Assembly (NCBI RefSeq): GCF_026000115.1
Contig: NZ_AP026867.1
Span: 6,983,001 to 7,047,000, forward strand
Source of the DNA: Aureispira anguillae
GTDB lineage: Bacteria; Bacteroidota; Bacteroidia; Chitinophagales; Saprospiraceae
Length of the DNA stretch: 64,000 nucleotides
Reading direction: 5' to 3'
A program made the translations under genes and the position numbers. The notes under the pieces were generated by a model. It ran no database searches, had not been told where the DNA came from, and was given only the letters and a program-made list of their open reading frames with translations. This document shows, one piece after another, positions 28,825 through 38,857 of the stretch (positions are counted from its first letter, which is position 1; each line of letters starts with the position of its first letter).

Positions 28825-29943
28825 TTATTTTTTTAATATGACTTTAGTGGCTCCAAAACCATATTTCTCATGAAATTCGTTTTTATAAGATTTAATGTCG
28901 CCATGGAAGCGCAGAAAATTGTCAACCCCTTCTTTGAGTTTGCCTTTGCCCAAGCCATGAATAATAAAGACTTCTTGTAAACCAATTTTGACGGCTTTGG
29001 TAATAAAGTTCTCTAAAACTTCTAATTGCAATTCGTATAATTCTCTAGCTGTAAATTCAGAAGTGTCATTAACTAATTTTTCAGCATGTAAATCTAATTC
29101 AGGCTCAAAAGAGGCCACATCCATTAGGTCAAAAGAACGATACAGCTTATTGATAGGGGCAATTAAGTTCGCCTGTTCTTGTTTATGGCTATTGGTATAG
29201 TGCTTTATAGAAGGTTTCTTTTGGGTAGATGCAGGAAGTTTAGAAAACAAAACAAATGCATAGGTATTTAATCCCATCAAAGGAATAGCCTGAACGGTTT
29301 TGATAAATTTGCGATATTTTAGTTTGATTTGCTTGTTGAAAGCAAGGGCTGGACATCGGAATTCAATAAGGGGAGAATCATTAAACTGCTCATGTAATAG
29401 CTCACCAATTGGAAAAAAAGTATTGGCAGGGATAATTTTGTTGAAGCCATGCACTAATTTTTGTTGCAAAAATAGCTTAAACTCAAAACTAAAAGAATTG
29501 GGCAAATCATTGACTAAATAAATCGTATAGTGATTGGGGCTTGTTTGATGAAACGCTAGATAACAACCTGTTTGTTTAGGTGGACTAGGGCAAATGTCTA
29601 GAGGAACAAAAGATGGTATCTTTTCTGTCTTTGGGGCAGTCGTCTTTTTTACCGAAAGATGTTTCGGTTGTAAAGCAGCTATTTTTTTTGCATTTAATTC
29701 TTCTTTGCTATAAAATAACTCTTCTGTAGATGGTCCTTTGGGGGCTTTTTGTAATGTTTTTTGTTGTTCGGATTGTTCTATGCCTCCAAAATCTTTTGCC
29801 AATACAATATCATCAACAAAGGCAATACTTTCTTCTTCATCCTTTTCTAGCCAAACCGTATAACTACCATCCATGTGGTCTTCTACTATTTCAGCTTCCA
29901 TTCCTGTATATTTAAACCGTATTTTTGCTCCTATTTCAAACAT
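28825..29943 (-). CDS. DUF2027 and Smr domain protein
   Basis: 372 residues from ATG 29943, which begins the conserved N-terminus (MFEIGAKIRFKYTG); an upstream start at 29997 would add 18 unlikely residues. An SH3-like N-terminal part (about 1-55) leads through a linker to a DUF2027 beta domain (about 120-260). A C-terminal Smr domain covers about 285-372, with LDLHAE and the loop HGLGKGKL. Smr domains are nucleases or RNA/DNA-binding modules related to the end of MutS2; here the LDLH and HGxGxG motifs are intact. The protein is cytoplasmic. A -7 box candidate lies at 30067-30074. Confidence 0.88.
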   Translation of the reverse strand: MFEIGAKIRFKYTGMEAEIVEDHMDGSYTVWLEKDEEESIAFVDDIVLAKDFGGIEQSEQQKTLQKAPKGPSTEELFYSKEELNAKKIAALQPKHLSVKKTTAPKTEKIPSFVPLDICPSPPKQTGCYLAFHQTSPNHYTIYLVNDLPNSFSFEFKLFLQQKLVHGFNKIIPANTFFPIGELLHEQFNDSPLIEFRCPALAFNKQIKLKYRKFIKTVQAIPLMGLNTYAFVLFSKLPASTQKKPSIKHYTNSHKQEQANLIAPINKLYRSFDLMDVASFEPELDLHAEKLVNDTSEFTARELYELQLEVLENFITKAVKIGLQEVFIIHGLGKGKLKEGVDNFLRFHGDIKSYKNEFHEKYGFGATKVILKK

Positions 29944-30066
29944 GATATATAATATGTATGCTCCTATTGTTTTGATCTTCAAAATATATGCTGTCAATGG
30001 ACGGCAAGATTGAGATAGTTGATGATATAGATTTTAATAAGAAGTGATTAATCTTCTTTTTTGATA

Positions 30067-30074
30067 CAAAGATA
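30067..30074 (-). promoter_or_regulatory. Candidate -7 element (TATCTTTG) of the DUF2027-Smr gene
   Basis: CAAAGATA on the plus strand reads TATCTTTG leftward, about 125 bases before the ATG. The -33 box is not evident. Confidence 0.4.
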
Positions 30075-30474
30075 ATGATAAGTAAAAAAACTGAACTATG
30101 CTCTATAAAGGTAAAAGATCTTATGGTAGAATGCTGATGTACTAATAAAAGGTCTACTTATCCCATTGGCTACTTTTTTAGAGTAGAGATAGTTCCATAA
30201 TTGCTTATAAAAATAGTTAAAATGACAAATTTTGACAATTCTATGATTTTTACATCAAAAAATGTGAAAAAATGAAGAAGGATTTTAACTTAGCGCTTAA
30301 TACTCTGTGAAAATTTATTGAGAATAACAAGATAACATGTATAAGGTTTGAAAATCAATTTCTTATATTGTGTTTGGAGGATGAACTCAAAAAAGCAACT
30401 ACAAATTAGTTAAGCAAAAGTTAATGCCAAATTTATTTAGATTCGGTCTAAATAGTTAGGAGATTTTAGGAACA

Positions 30475-30506
30475 TTTGTAAAAAAGATTTGTGGATTGTA
30501 TTTTTG
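30475..30506 (+). promoter_or_regulatory. Bacteroidota-type promoter of the ACIII-oxidase operon
   Basis: TTTG (30475-30478), a 20-base spacer, then TATTTTTG (30499-30506). This is a full match to TTTG-N19-21-TAnnTTTG, 45 bases before the ActA start. Confidence 0.7.
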
Positions 30507-30550
30507 TTCCAAATACAACAAGGGTTGTTTTTTGACAAAAAAATTACAAA

Positions 30551-31981
30551 ATGATATATCAAAGACTTTTAAGCTTTTGCGCAATTACTTTGTTGATTGC
30601 AATGTTGCCAAACTGGTCAATGGCGGCGGATGCAAATAATGGAAAAACTCTATTTTTGGAGAACTGTGCTAGTTGTCATAACAATGACATGGTAAGTGAT
30701 ATGACGGGACCTGCTTTATACGAAGCGGAGGATCGTTGGAAAAAATATCCAGGTGCAATTTATGAATGGATTCGTAACTCTGAATCGTTAGCCAATTCTG
30801 GAAATGCTCGTGCAAAGATTATGGTGAATTGGGCGGCTTCTGCCATGACTCCTTTTGAGAGTTTGGAAGATGCTCAAATTGACGATATCTTAGAATACAT
30901 TGAACTAAAAGGTTCTGGTGCTTTAGACAAAGATAAAAAAGGCGCAGGAACAGATCTTACTAAAGGAGAAGATGAAGAAGAAAGCAATCCTTTGTTGGGA
31001 TATACTTTAGTAGTTGTATTGTTGTTGGCTATTGCTTTGTTGGGACGTTACATCAACAGCTTGACTCGTTTGGCTCAACAAAATGCAGGAGAGGTAGTTT
31101 CACCAGAGAAATCTGTTATGGGTATTTTATTTGGCCCTTCTGTTGTTAAATTGTTGATTTTTGTAGTTGTATTAGTTGGTGGTTATACTACTGTTAATAA
31201 TGCAATTGGTTTAGGACGTCAACAAGATTACGCTCCTACACAACCTGTTAATTTCTCGCACAAAATTCATGCTGGAGATAATGGAATCGATTGTCAATAT
31301 TGTCACGATGGTGCTCGTCGTTCAAGACATTCTGTTATTCCTGCTTCTAATACTTGTATCAACTGTCATGCTAATATCCAAAAAGGATCTAAAGATGGAA
31401 CTAAAGAGTTGATCAAGGTTTATGCTGCATCTGGTTTCAACCCAATGTCTAACTCTTACCTACCAGAAGATATGTCTGAAGCGGAAAGAGCAGAGGTTTA
31501 TAAGAAATGGTTGAGAAAAACCTATGATAAAGAGTGGAAAGAAAATGAAACAGCTGTAAATAGAATGATCGATGAACAATTGGCTTCTGTTGCTGGTACT
31601 TACAACAAACCAATCGAGTGGGTACGTATTCACAACTTGCCAGATCACGTTTATTTTAACCACTCTCAGCACGTTACTGTTGGTAAAGTAAAATGTGAAA
31701 CTTGTCATGGTGAAGTATCTGAAATGGATGTCGTTAAGCAACATTCTCCTTTATCTATGGGATGGTGTGTTAACTGTCATAGACAAACAGAAGTTCAATT
31801 CCGTGATGGTTTGAATGAAGGTAAAAAATCACCTTACATGGGTGAAGAAAATAAAGCAAATGCTTATTATACTGATTATCAATATTACGAAAGATACCAC
31901 AATGAGTTGAAGGAAGGTAAACGTAAAGGAGTTACTGTTGAAGAGATTGGTGGTCTAGAGTGTCAAAAATGTCACTACTAA
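30551..31981 (+). CDS. actA: Alternative complex III subunit ActA, multiheme cytochrome c
   Basis: 476 residues with a signal peptide (about 1-25). Six CXXCH heme sites are visible. One is in an N-terminal class-I-type cytochrome domain (CASCH, 39-43). Five are in the C-terminal multiheme domain: CQYCH and CINCH (about 250-275), CETCH and CVNCH (about 380-410), and CQKCH at the very end. Two membrane helices lie between the domains at about 155-172 and 200-217. ACIII oxidises quinol and passes electrons to a periplasmic carrier or directly to the oxidase; ActA is its electron-exit subunit. The extra N-terminal monoheme domain is an added electron port relative to the classic pentaheme ActA. 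It is the first gene of the operon. Confidence 0.92.
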   Translation: MIYQRLLSFCAITLLIAMLPNWSMAADANNGKTLFLENCASCHNNDMVSDMTGPALYEAEDRWKKYPGAIYEWIRNSESLANSGNARAKIMVNWAASAMTPFESLEDAQIDDILEYIELKGSGALDKDKKGAGTDLTKGEDEEESNPLLGYTLVVVLLLAIALLGRYINSLTRLAQQNAGEVVSPEKSVMGILFGPSVVKLLIFVVVLVGGYTTVNNAIGLGRQQDYAPTQPVNFSHKIHAGDNGIDCQYCHDGARRSRHSVIPASNTCINCHANIQKGSKDGTKELIKVYAASGFNPMSNSYLPEDMSEAERAEVYKKWLRKTYDKEWKENETAVNRMIDEQLASVAGTYNKPIEWVRIHNLPDHVYFNHSQHVTVGKVKCETCHGEVSEMDVVKQHSPLSMGWCVNCHRQTEVQFRDGLNEGKKSPYMGEENKANAYYTDYQYYERYHNELKEGKRKGVTVEEIGGLECQKCHY

Positions 31982-32096
31982 TCAGTATTTAAAGGTATCT
32001 TTTTAGCATTCTTTGCTAAAAAGATACCCCTGTTTCTATAATAAATTAGCAATAACAAAGGGGGAAACCCCTACTTCCAATATATCTTATAAGACT

Positions 32097-35000
32097 ATGA
32101 ATAAGAAGGAAAATAAAAATAGAGTTTGGATAAGTGCAGAAGACTTAGCCAATGATATTTCTACTCTTGATGCATCGCAAAATGAATTTGCACATACTGA
32201 AGAAACAGAAAATAGCGAGCACAGTCGTCGTGATTTTCTGAAGTATATGGGATTTGGTCTTACTGCTGCTACTGTTGCAAGCTGTGAGATTCCCGTTAAA
32301 AAAGCAATTCCTTATGTAATCAAACCTGAGGAAATTGTACCTGGTGTTGCTACTTACTTTGCCTCTGCTGTTGTGCAAGGTGGAGATGTACTTCCTGCAT
32401 TAATCAAAACTCGTGAAGGGCGTCCTATTAAGATTGATGGTAACCCTGGGCATGGTAAAGAAAAAACCTTTACTGGTGAAGGTAGTTGCGCTAGAAGCCA
32501 AGCATCTATATTGGAATTGTACGATACCAATCGTCTAAAAGGTGCTGGTGTCGTTTCTAAGTTATTGGAAGCTGAAAAGATTCAAAATAAAAAACAACAA
32601 AAAGAGGCAGAAGCTGCTGCTATGTTGTCTTGGGCTGACCTTGACAAAGCAGTAAAAGCAGGGCTTTCTGGTCAAATTCGCATTGTTTCTCATACCAACA
32701 ATAGCCCTACTTTTAAAGCGGCTGTTGAAGCATTCAAAGGAAAATATCCTAACACTCAATTGGTTCAGTATGATCCGATTTCTTGTTCGGCTATGATTGA
32801 GGCTAATGAGAGAATGTATAACAAACCATGGATTCCTTCTTATCACTTTGATAAAGCAATGTGCATTGTTGGTATCGAAGCTGATTTCTTGGGACCTTGG
32901 ATTTCTCATGTAGAATATTCTAAAGATTATATCAAAAACCGTAAAGTAACGGATCAAGATATTAAAACGGGTGCAGACAAAACAATGTCTACACACATTC
33001 AGTTTGAGTCTCGTATGTCTTTGACGGGATCAAATGCAGACCACAGAGTTTTAATCAAGCCTTCTGAATGGGCTGCTGCTGTTGGAATGCTTTACACTGA
33101 GGTAGCAAAAGAAACTGGCAATACTCCTGCTAGCTTGAGCTTTGCTCCTAAATTTGCTTGGAAAAAAGCATCTAAAGCAATAAAAGATACAGCTAAGAAA
33201 TTAGTTAAAAATGCCCCTAGAGCGTTGGTTGTATGTGGTATTAATGATGTAAATATCCAAATGGTAGTAAATGCCATCAACGAAATGTTGGGCGCTACCA
33301 ATTCTACGTTAACACTTACAAACGATACACACTCTAAACAACGTCTAGGACGTGATGCAGCGATTCAATCATTGGTTAATGATATGAATAGTGGTGCTGT
33401 TGGAGCGCTTATCGTATGTGACGGTGCCAACCCTGCTTATGATATTCCTGGTTTGGCGGCAGATTTTGCTAAGGCATTGCCAAAAGTTGGTATGTCTGTT
33501 TCTTTTGGTGGAACACTAAACGAAACAGCAGCACTTTGTAAATATGTTGCGCCTGATCATCACAACCTAGAGTCTTGGGGCGATGCAGAGCCTAAGAAAG
33601 GTGAGATTTATGTGGTTCAACCAACTATTTCTCCTTTGTTTAGTACTCGTGCTGCTGGAGAATCTCTATTGGCTTGGGCTGGAGTATCTACTTCTTATCA
33701 TGACTTTATGAAAGACAACTGGAAAACTACCATGTTCCCTGCTCAAAGCAATTACATGACTTTCCAATCTTTCTGGAACAATACATTACACAATGGCTGG
33801 TTCAAAGCTACTTCTGCTATCGCAGAAACAGTAGTAGAAACCGCTAACGATTCTACTTCAACTGCTGAGCCTGTTGTTTCAGGTGCTTCAAATGTCGCTG
33901 GAGCAGTTGCTGCTTTGGCTCAAGGCAAAGGTGGAGCAATAGAGGTTACTTTTTATGAGAGTGTACAATTAGGTGCTGGACAGCATGCCAACAACCCTTG
34001 GTTGCAAGAAATGCCAGATCCTATTATGCGTACTACTTGGGATAACTTTATTCAAATTCCTTTAAAATGGAATGGCAACTCAGGTTATGACTCTCTAAAT
34101 GGCTTGAAAGATGGTGATATTGCTACCATTACTGTAAATGGCGCAGAATATCAATTGCCTGTTTTCCGTACCTTTGGTCAAATGGAAGGAACGGTTGCTA
34201 TTGCTTTAGGATATGGTCGTACAAGAGCTGGTAAAGCTGGTAATGGTGTAGGAACAGATTTATTTCCTGCTGTAAAAGGATTTAACTTTTCTGGTACAGG
34301 AAGTTTGTCTGAATACGAAGGCCATGACGATTTGTTTGCTTGTGTTCAAATGCATCATACTTATGGTTTGACGACAACAGATGAAGCTACAGGAAAAACT
34401 AAAATGCATAAATATGCTACTGGTGAAGAAAAACCATTCAATGTGGATGAGCACAACGAAGGTTTCCAAGGAGCATTGATTGAGCGTTCTGTATTCTTCC
34501 AATCAACGGCTAAAGATTTATCTAAAGAGGTAAAAAAATTAGCGAAAAAACGTGAAGGTTATCAATATTTAAATAGCAAAGGACTATACCCAGACCATGA
34601 GGTTTATGGAATGGGACACCACTGGGGAATGGCAGTTGACTTGAACTCTTGTACGGGCTGTGGTGCTTGTACAGTGGCTTGTATGGCTGAAAATAATGTT
34701 CCTGTAGTTGGTAAATTTGAGGTGAACAACATCCATGAAATGACTTGGTTGAGAATTGACCGTTATTTCTATGGAGATGAAGAAACACCGAATGCAGTCT
34801 ATATGCCAATGATGTGTCAGCATTGTGACAATGCTCCTTGTGAGAACGTTTGTCCTGTTGCGGCTACCAACCACAGTTCTGAAGGATTAAACCAAATGAC
34901 TTATAACCGTTGTGTAGGTACTCGTTATTGTGCAAATAACTGTCCTTTCAAAGTTCGTCGTTTTAACTGGTTGGATTATACTTCTGCTGATATTTTCCCA

Positions 35001-35393
35001 TCTAATGAGGTGGATATGAACAGAGGAATTGATGATGCAGAGAGTTATAACTATATGAATGAGAACTTAACACGTATGGTTCTTAACCCAGATGTAACTG
35101 TTCGTACTCGTGGTGTTATTGAAAAATGTAGCTTCTGTATCCAACGTATCCAAGAGGGTAAATTGGCTGCAAAAGTAGAAGGTCGCAAACTTCAAGACAG
35201 CGATGTAACACCAGCTTGTCAACAAGCTTGTTCTACTGGGGCTATCATCTTTGGTGATGATAACAATCCTAACAGTGAAGTTTATAAATTGCAAAGAACA
35301 AAACGTTCGTACATTCCATTGGAAGAAACTAACGTTCGCTCTTCCGTTAATTACTTGATGAAAGTAATTAACAAAGATGAAAACTTTGCTTAG
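32097..35393 (+). CDS. actB: Alternative complex III subunit ActB, molybdopterin-oxidoreductase-like/ferredoxin fusion
   Basis: 1098 residues from ATG 32097; an upstream in-frame start would add 28 residues lacking family features. The N-terminus carries a twin-arginine-type signal (SRRDFLKYMGFGLTAATVASC) whose end, VASC, also fits a lipobox, so lipid anchoring of Cys is possible. The large middle part resembles the molybdopterin oxidoreductase catalytic subunit without evidence of cofactor use. The C-terminal quarter (about 840-1070) is a four-cluster ferredoxin with motifs CTGCGACTVAC, CQHCDNAPCENVCP, CVGTRYCANNCPF and CSFCIQRI..CQQAC. These would hold three [4Fe-4S] and one [3Fe-4S] centre that receive electrons from ActC. 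Confidence 0.93.
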   Translation: MNKKENKNRVWISAEDLANDISTLDASQNEFAHTEETENSEHSRRDFLKYMGFGLTAATVASCEIPVKKAIPYVIKPEEIVPGVATYFASAVVQGGDVLPALIKTREGRPIKIDGNPGHGKEKTFTGEGSCARSQASILELYDTNRLKGAGVVSKLLEAEKIQNKKQQKEAEAAAMLSWADLDKAVKAGLSGQIRIVSHTNNSPTFKAAVEAFKGKYPNTQLVQYDPISCSAMIEANERMYNKPWIPSYHFDKAMCIVGIEADFLGPWISHVEYSKDYIKNRKVTDQDIKTGADKTMSTHIQFESRMSLTGSNADHRVLIKPSEWAAAVGMLYTEVAKETGNTPASLSFAPKFAWKKASKAIKDTAKKLVKNAPRALVVCGINDVNIQMVVNAINEMLGATNSTLTLTNDTHSKQRLGRDAAIQSLVNDMNSGAVGALIVCDGANPAYDIPGLAADFAKALPKVGMSVSFGGTLNETAALCKYVAPDHHNLESWGDAEPKKGEIYVVQPTISPLFSTRAAGESLLAWAGVSTSYHDFMKDNWKTTMFPAQSNYMTFQSFWNNTLHNGWFKATSAIAETVVETANDSTSTAEPVVSGASNVAGAVAALAQGKGGAIEVTFYESVQLGAGQHANNPWLQEMPDPIMRTTWDNFIQIPLKWNGNSGYDSLNGLKDGDIATITVNGAEYQLPVFRTFGQMEGTVAIALGYGRTRAGKAGNGVGTDLFPAVKGFNFSGTGSLSEYEGHDDLFACVQMHHTYGLTTTDEATGKTKMHKYATGEEKPFNVDEHNEGFQGALIERSVFFQSTAKDLSKEVKKLAKKREGYQYLNSKGLYPDHEVYGMGHHWGMAVDLNSCTGCGACTVACMAENNVPVVGKFEVNNIHEMTWLRIDRYFYGDEETPNAVYMPMMCQHCDNAPCENVCPVAATNHSSEGLNQMTYNRCVGTRYCANNCPFKVRRFNWLDYTSADIFPSNEVDMNRGIDDAESYNYMNENLTRMVLNPDVTVRTRGVIEKCSFCIQRIQEGKLAAKVEGRKLQDSDVTPACQQACSTGAIIFGDDNNPNSEVYKLQRTKRSYIPLEETNVRSSVNYLMKVINKDENFA

Positions 35394-35452
35394 TTAGAGA
35401 ATTAATAGAATAGAAAGTAGATAAATACAATTTAGATAAAAACATAAATTTT

Positions 35453-37045
35453 ATGAGCGCAGTTGTATCAAATGTTCGCCCACCATTAGTAACGGGCAGC
35501 AAGACGTATCATCAAATAACAGAAGACATCTGTTCGCCAACGGAGCAATTACCAGGAATGGGATGGGTGCTTTGTTTGTTAGGTAGCTTAGGGCTTTTGG
35601 CCTTTGGTGGTATTGCCGTTTTCTTTACCTTATGGTATGGTATCGGTACTTGGAATTTGAACCGTACGATTGGTTGGGGATGGGATATCACTAACTTTGT
35701 ATGGTGGGTAGGTATTGGTCATGCAGGAACCTTGATTTCTGCTATTTTGTTACTTTTTCGTCAAAAATGGCGTACGGGGGTAAACCGTGCCGCTGAGGCG
35801 ATGACCATTTTTGCTGTAATTTGTGCGGCGTTCTTCCCTGGTATTCACATGGGACGTATGTGGATGGCATTCTTTGTATTTCCTTATCCTAATACACGTG
35901 GACCATTGTGGGTAAACTTTAACTCTCCTCTTTTGTGGGACGTATTCGCAATTAGTACTTACTTTACAGTATCGTTATTATTCTGGTATACTGGTTTGGT
36001 GCCTGATTTTGCGACAATTCGTGACCGTGCTAAAGGGTTTAGAAAGAAAATATACAACTTCTTGTCAATGGGGTGGACGGGTTCTGCTAAGCACTGGCAA
36101 CGTTGGGAGTCTTTGTCACTAGTTTTGGCTGGTTTGGCAACTCCATTGGTACTTTCTGTACATACAATTGTATCCTTTGACTTTGCTACTTCTGTAATTC
36201 CAGGATGGCATACAACAATCTTCCCTCCTTATTTTGTTGCTGGGGCGATTTTCTCAGGGTTTGCAATGGTTTGTACACTTATGATTATTACTAGATCTAT
36301 CCTAAAATTGGAAGATTATATTACAATTGAGCACATCGAATCGATGAATAAGGTAATCGTTTTGACTGGATCAATTGTAGGGGTAGCTTATTTGACAGAG
36401 TTATTTGTCGCTTGGTACTCTGGATATATCTATGAGCAATATGCATTTTATAATCGTGCTGTTGGACCTTATTGGTGGTCTTATGCTGCGATGATGACTT
36501 GTAACGTAATTACTCCTCAGTTCTTCTGGGTACGCAAGTACAGACGTTCTATTGCTTGGACATTTGTTTTGTCTATCGTTGTAAACATAGGTATGTGGTT
36601 TGAGCGTTTCGTAATTATTGCGACTACTTTGGCTAGAGATTATATTCCATCTAGTTGGAGCTATTATACTCCTTCTTGGGTTGAGGTAGGTATTTATTTA
36701 TTTACTTTTGGATTGTTTGGTACTTTATACTTAGTCTTTATTCGTGTAGCGCCTGTAGTTGCTATTGCTGAGATTAAGTCTATCTTGAAATCTTCTGGAG
36801 ATCAGTATGTAGGACCTGCTTATGCAGAAGCTACTGGTGAGATTCACTCAGGATTACACCACGGTCATGATGATCATGCAGATCATGGACACAGTCATGC
36901 TACTACTGTACATGGTGGTGCAGGAACGGCTACTGCTATGGAAACAGCTGTAGATGTTTTGACCGACAAAACGGTTGAAGACTTCAAAGATGATTTGAAC
37001 TTTGAAGGGGGGGATTCAGAAGACGCTGATAACAACAATAAATAA
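35453..37045 (+). CDS. actC: Alternative complex III subunit ActC, NrfD/PsrC-like quinol-binding membrane protein
   Basis: 530 residues with about ten membrane helices across 50-440, and the family pattern around the quinol site (GIGHAGTLISAILLL, FFPGIHMGR, STYFTVSLLFWYTGLVPD). NrfD-type subunits bind menaquinol on the periplasmic side and pass electrons to the iron-sulfur chain of ActB. The C-terminal tail after about 465 is soluble and carries a His/Asp-rich patch (HHGHDDHADHGHSH) not needed for the core function; similar patches occur in ActF and subunit I of the oxidase. It starts 59 bases after actB. Confidence 0.93.
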   Translation: MSAVVSNVRPPLVTGSKTYHQITEDICSPTEQLPGMGWVLCLLGSLGLLAFGGIAVFFTLWYGIGTWNLNRTIGWGWDITNFVWWVGIGHAGTLISAILLLFRQKWRTGVNRAAEAMTIFAVICAAFFPGIHMGRMWMAFFVFPYPNTRGPLWVNFNSPLLWDVFAISTYFTVSLLFWYTGLVPDFATIRDRAKGFRKKIYNFLSMGWTGSAKHWQRWESLSLVLAGLATPLVLSVHTIVSFDFATSVIPGWHTTIFPPYFVAGAIFSGFAMVCTLMIITRSILKLEDYITIEHIESMNKVIVLTGSIVGVAYLTELFVAWYSGYIYEQYAFYNRAVGPYWWSYAAMMTCNVITPQFFWVRKYRRSIAWTFVLSIVVNIGMWFERFVIIATTLARDYIPSSWSYYTPSWVEVGIYLFTFGLFGTLYLVFIRVAPVVAIAEIKSILKSSGDQYVGPAYAEATGEIHSGLHHGHDDHADHGHSHATTVHGGAGTATAMETAVDVLTDKTVEDFKDDLNFEGGDSEDADNNNK

Positions 37046-37100
37046 CGATAACAATTAAGCAATCTCTTAGGCAACTCGCCTATTATAAATATAGATAAGC

Positions 37101-37634
37101 ATGAAAAGAGTATTAAATAAAAAAGTGCTATACGGCTTGTACAACGATGAGGAAATCCTAATGACAGCGATCAAGCAAATTAAAAAAGAAGATGCTGAAA
37201 TCATGGATGTGTATACTCCTTTCCCTGTGCATGGTTTGGATCCCGTCTTGGGCTTGAATGAATCCCGTTTGCATATTGCAGGTTTCATTTATGGAATGAC
37301 AGGAACTACTTTAGCCTTTGGTTTCATGTCTTGGGTATTTACCCGTGATTGGCCAATTATTTTTGGTGGAAAGCCTTATTTCTCAGTGCCTGCTTTTATT
37401 CCAATTACTTTTGAGTTTACTGTATTGTTGGCAGCAGTAGGAATGGTGATCACTTTCTATCTCGTTTGTGGATTAGGATTTGGTGTTGAAAACCCTTACT
37501 TAGATCCAAGAATTACAGATGATAAATTTTGTATTGCTTTTGATGTAACACATAGTTCAAAAGAAGAGGTTGAAGCACTTTCTGTTTTGTTGGAAAGAAC
37601 TAGTGCAGAAGAGGTTCATACTAAAGATATCTAA
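37101..37634 (+). CDS. actD: Alternative complex III subunit ActD (DUF3341)
   Basis: 177 residues with the DUF3341 pattern. A cytoplasmic N-terminal domain (about 1-60: LYGLYNDEEILMTAIKQIKK, VYTPFPVHGLD) is followed by two membrane helices (about 63-85 and 100-125) and a short soluble C-terminus. ActD is a small structural subunit beside ActC. It sits in the standard order C-D-E-F. Confidence 0.92.
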   Translation: MKRVLNKKVLYGLYNDEEILMTAIKQIKKEDAEIMDVYTPFPVHGLDPVLGLNESRLHIAGFIYGMTGTTLAFGFMSWVFTRDWPIIFGGKPYFSVPAFIPITFEFTVLLAAVGMVITFYLVCGLGFGVENPYLDPRITDDKFCIAFDVTHSSKEEVEALSVLLERTSAEEVHTKDI

Positions 37635-37666
37635 TATTAAAATCTAAAGAATAATTCGAAATAGAA

Positions 37667-38791
37667 ATGAAAAATCTAACAAGCATATATTCATTGACTG
37701 TTGCTAGTTTGGCTAGTCTTCTTTTGTGGAGCTGTGGGCGTGCTAGTGGCGATTTTACTGGTAGCGAATACATGCCAGATATGGCGCATTCTATTGCGTA
37801 TGATGCCAATAACAGTGCTTATTATTATAACAATACTTGGGATGGTGAGGAAGCTTATGAGCACTATGCTGCTCCTCGCAAACCCGTTGAAGGAACAATC
37901 GCTCGTGGTTATTTGCCTTCTAAATACCAAAACTTAGAAGATTATAGAGAGTCTGCTGATGAGTCTTTTGTTGCGCTTCAAGAAAAGGTAAGAGATCTTA
38001 TGATGAAGGATCCTTCTGTTCAAAATGAAGTTAAACCTTCTTCAAAGAAAGAATTGGAAAGAGTACTATTAGATGGTGCTACTTTATATGCGATCAACTG
38101 TGAAGTATGTCACGGTGAAGATCTTGATGGAAATGGTGTTTTGTACAACGAAGGAGAGGGGAAATATAGCGCAAAACCAGCTAATTTGGTAAATGACGAA
38201 TTTTCTGCTGCTGTTGATGGGCGTTTCTTAAATGCCATCTTGCATGGTAAAGGTATGATGCAATCTCATGCTGATAAAATGTCTTCAGAAGAACGTTGGA
38301 AACTAATTCACTATATCCGTTCTATGCAAGCTGAGAAAAAAGGAGTAGAATACAATCCTATTGGACATGTAAATGTAGCTCCTACGGTTTCTTTGGAAGA
38401 GTCATTTGCTGCTTTGATGGATGAAGTGAAAGCTGGACACACTGAGGCAGATTTAAAAATAGAACTAGACAATGTTTTGTATAGCGTAGGAAAAGCTGAT
38501 CTAAAATCAGAATCTTATGCAACACTAAATTCATTGGTTGCTTTATTGACAGCTAATCCAACTGTAAAAATTGAAATTAGTGGTCATACTGATAATACAG
38601 GTGATGCTGCTAAAAATCTTCAATTGTCAGAGGATAGAGCACATGCTGTTTATGATTATCTAGTTGGGCACGGTATTGCTGCTGATCGACTAGCTTACAA
38701 AGGCTATGGCGATACACAACCCGTTGCTTCTAATGAGACAGAAGAAGGGAAGAAAGAGAATAGAAGAACAGAGCTTAAAATTGTTAACTAA
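37667..38791 (+). CDS. actE: Alternative complex III subunit ActE fused to an OmpA peptidoglycan-binding domain
   Basis: 374 residues. It has a lipoprotein signal (Cys23 in LLLWSC) and a monoheme cytochrome c domain at about 125-230 (CEVCH at 145-149, with a likely Met ligand in KGMMQSHADKM). A linker leads to a C-terminal OmpA domain at about 265-374 (VLYSVGKADLKSESY, ISGHTDNTGD, LSEDRAHAVYDYL, NRRTELKI). The Asp of HTDNTG and the Arg of SEDRA are the usual peptidoglycan-contact residues, and both are kept. ActE is normally just the lipid-anchored cytochrome, so the fusion suggests that the respiratory complex is tied to the cell wall. That role is inference. Confidence 0.9.
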   Translation: MKNLTSIYSLTVASLASLLLWSCGRASGDFTGSEYMPDMAHSIAYDANNSAYYYNNTWDGEEAYEHYAAPRKPVEGTIARGYLPSKYQNLEDYRESADESFVALQEKVRDLMMKDPSVQNEVKPSSKKELERVLLDGATLYAINCEVCHGEDLDGNGVLYNEGEGKYSAKPANLVNDEFSAAVDGRFLNAILHGKGMMQSHADKMSSEERWKLIHYIRSMQAEKKGVEYNPIGHVNVAPTVSLEESFAALMDEVKAGHTEADLKIELDNVLYSVGKADLKSESYATLNSLVALLTANPTVKIEISGHTDNTGDAAKNLQLSEDRAHAVYDYLVGHGIAADRLAYKGYGDTQPVASNETEEGKKENRRTELKIVN

Positions 38792-38857
38792 TAAATAAGT
38801 TTATTAGGCTAAATAAAGAGTAATCTAAGATTAAAACAAGTATAACTTTTATATACA

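Larger units (their letters stand above)
29944..30550. other. Divergent 607-base region upstream of the respiratory operon
   Basis: AT-rich and without reading frames. It carries a leftward -7 box candidate (30067-30074) and a strong rightward promoter (30475-30506). The interval between them shows nothing I can name. Confidence 0.55.

Noticed and set aside
32562-32996. 144-codon minus-strand frame opposite actB
   Set aside because: Shadow of the ActB coding sequence, rich in Phe/Ser/Arg as expected from reverse reading.
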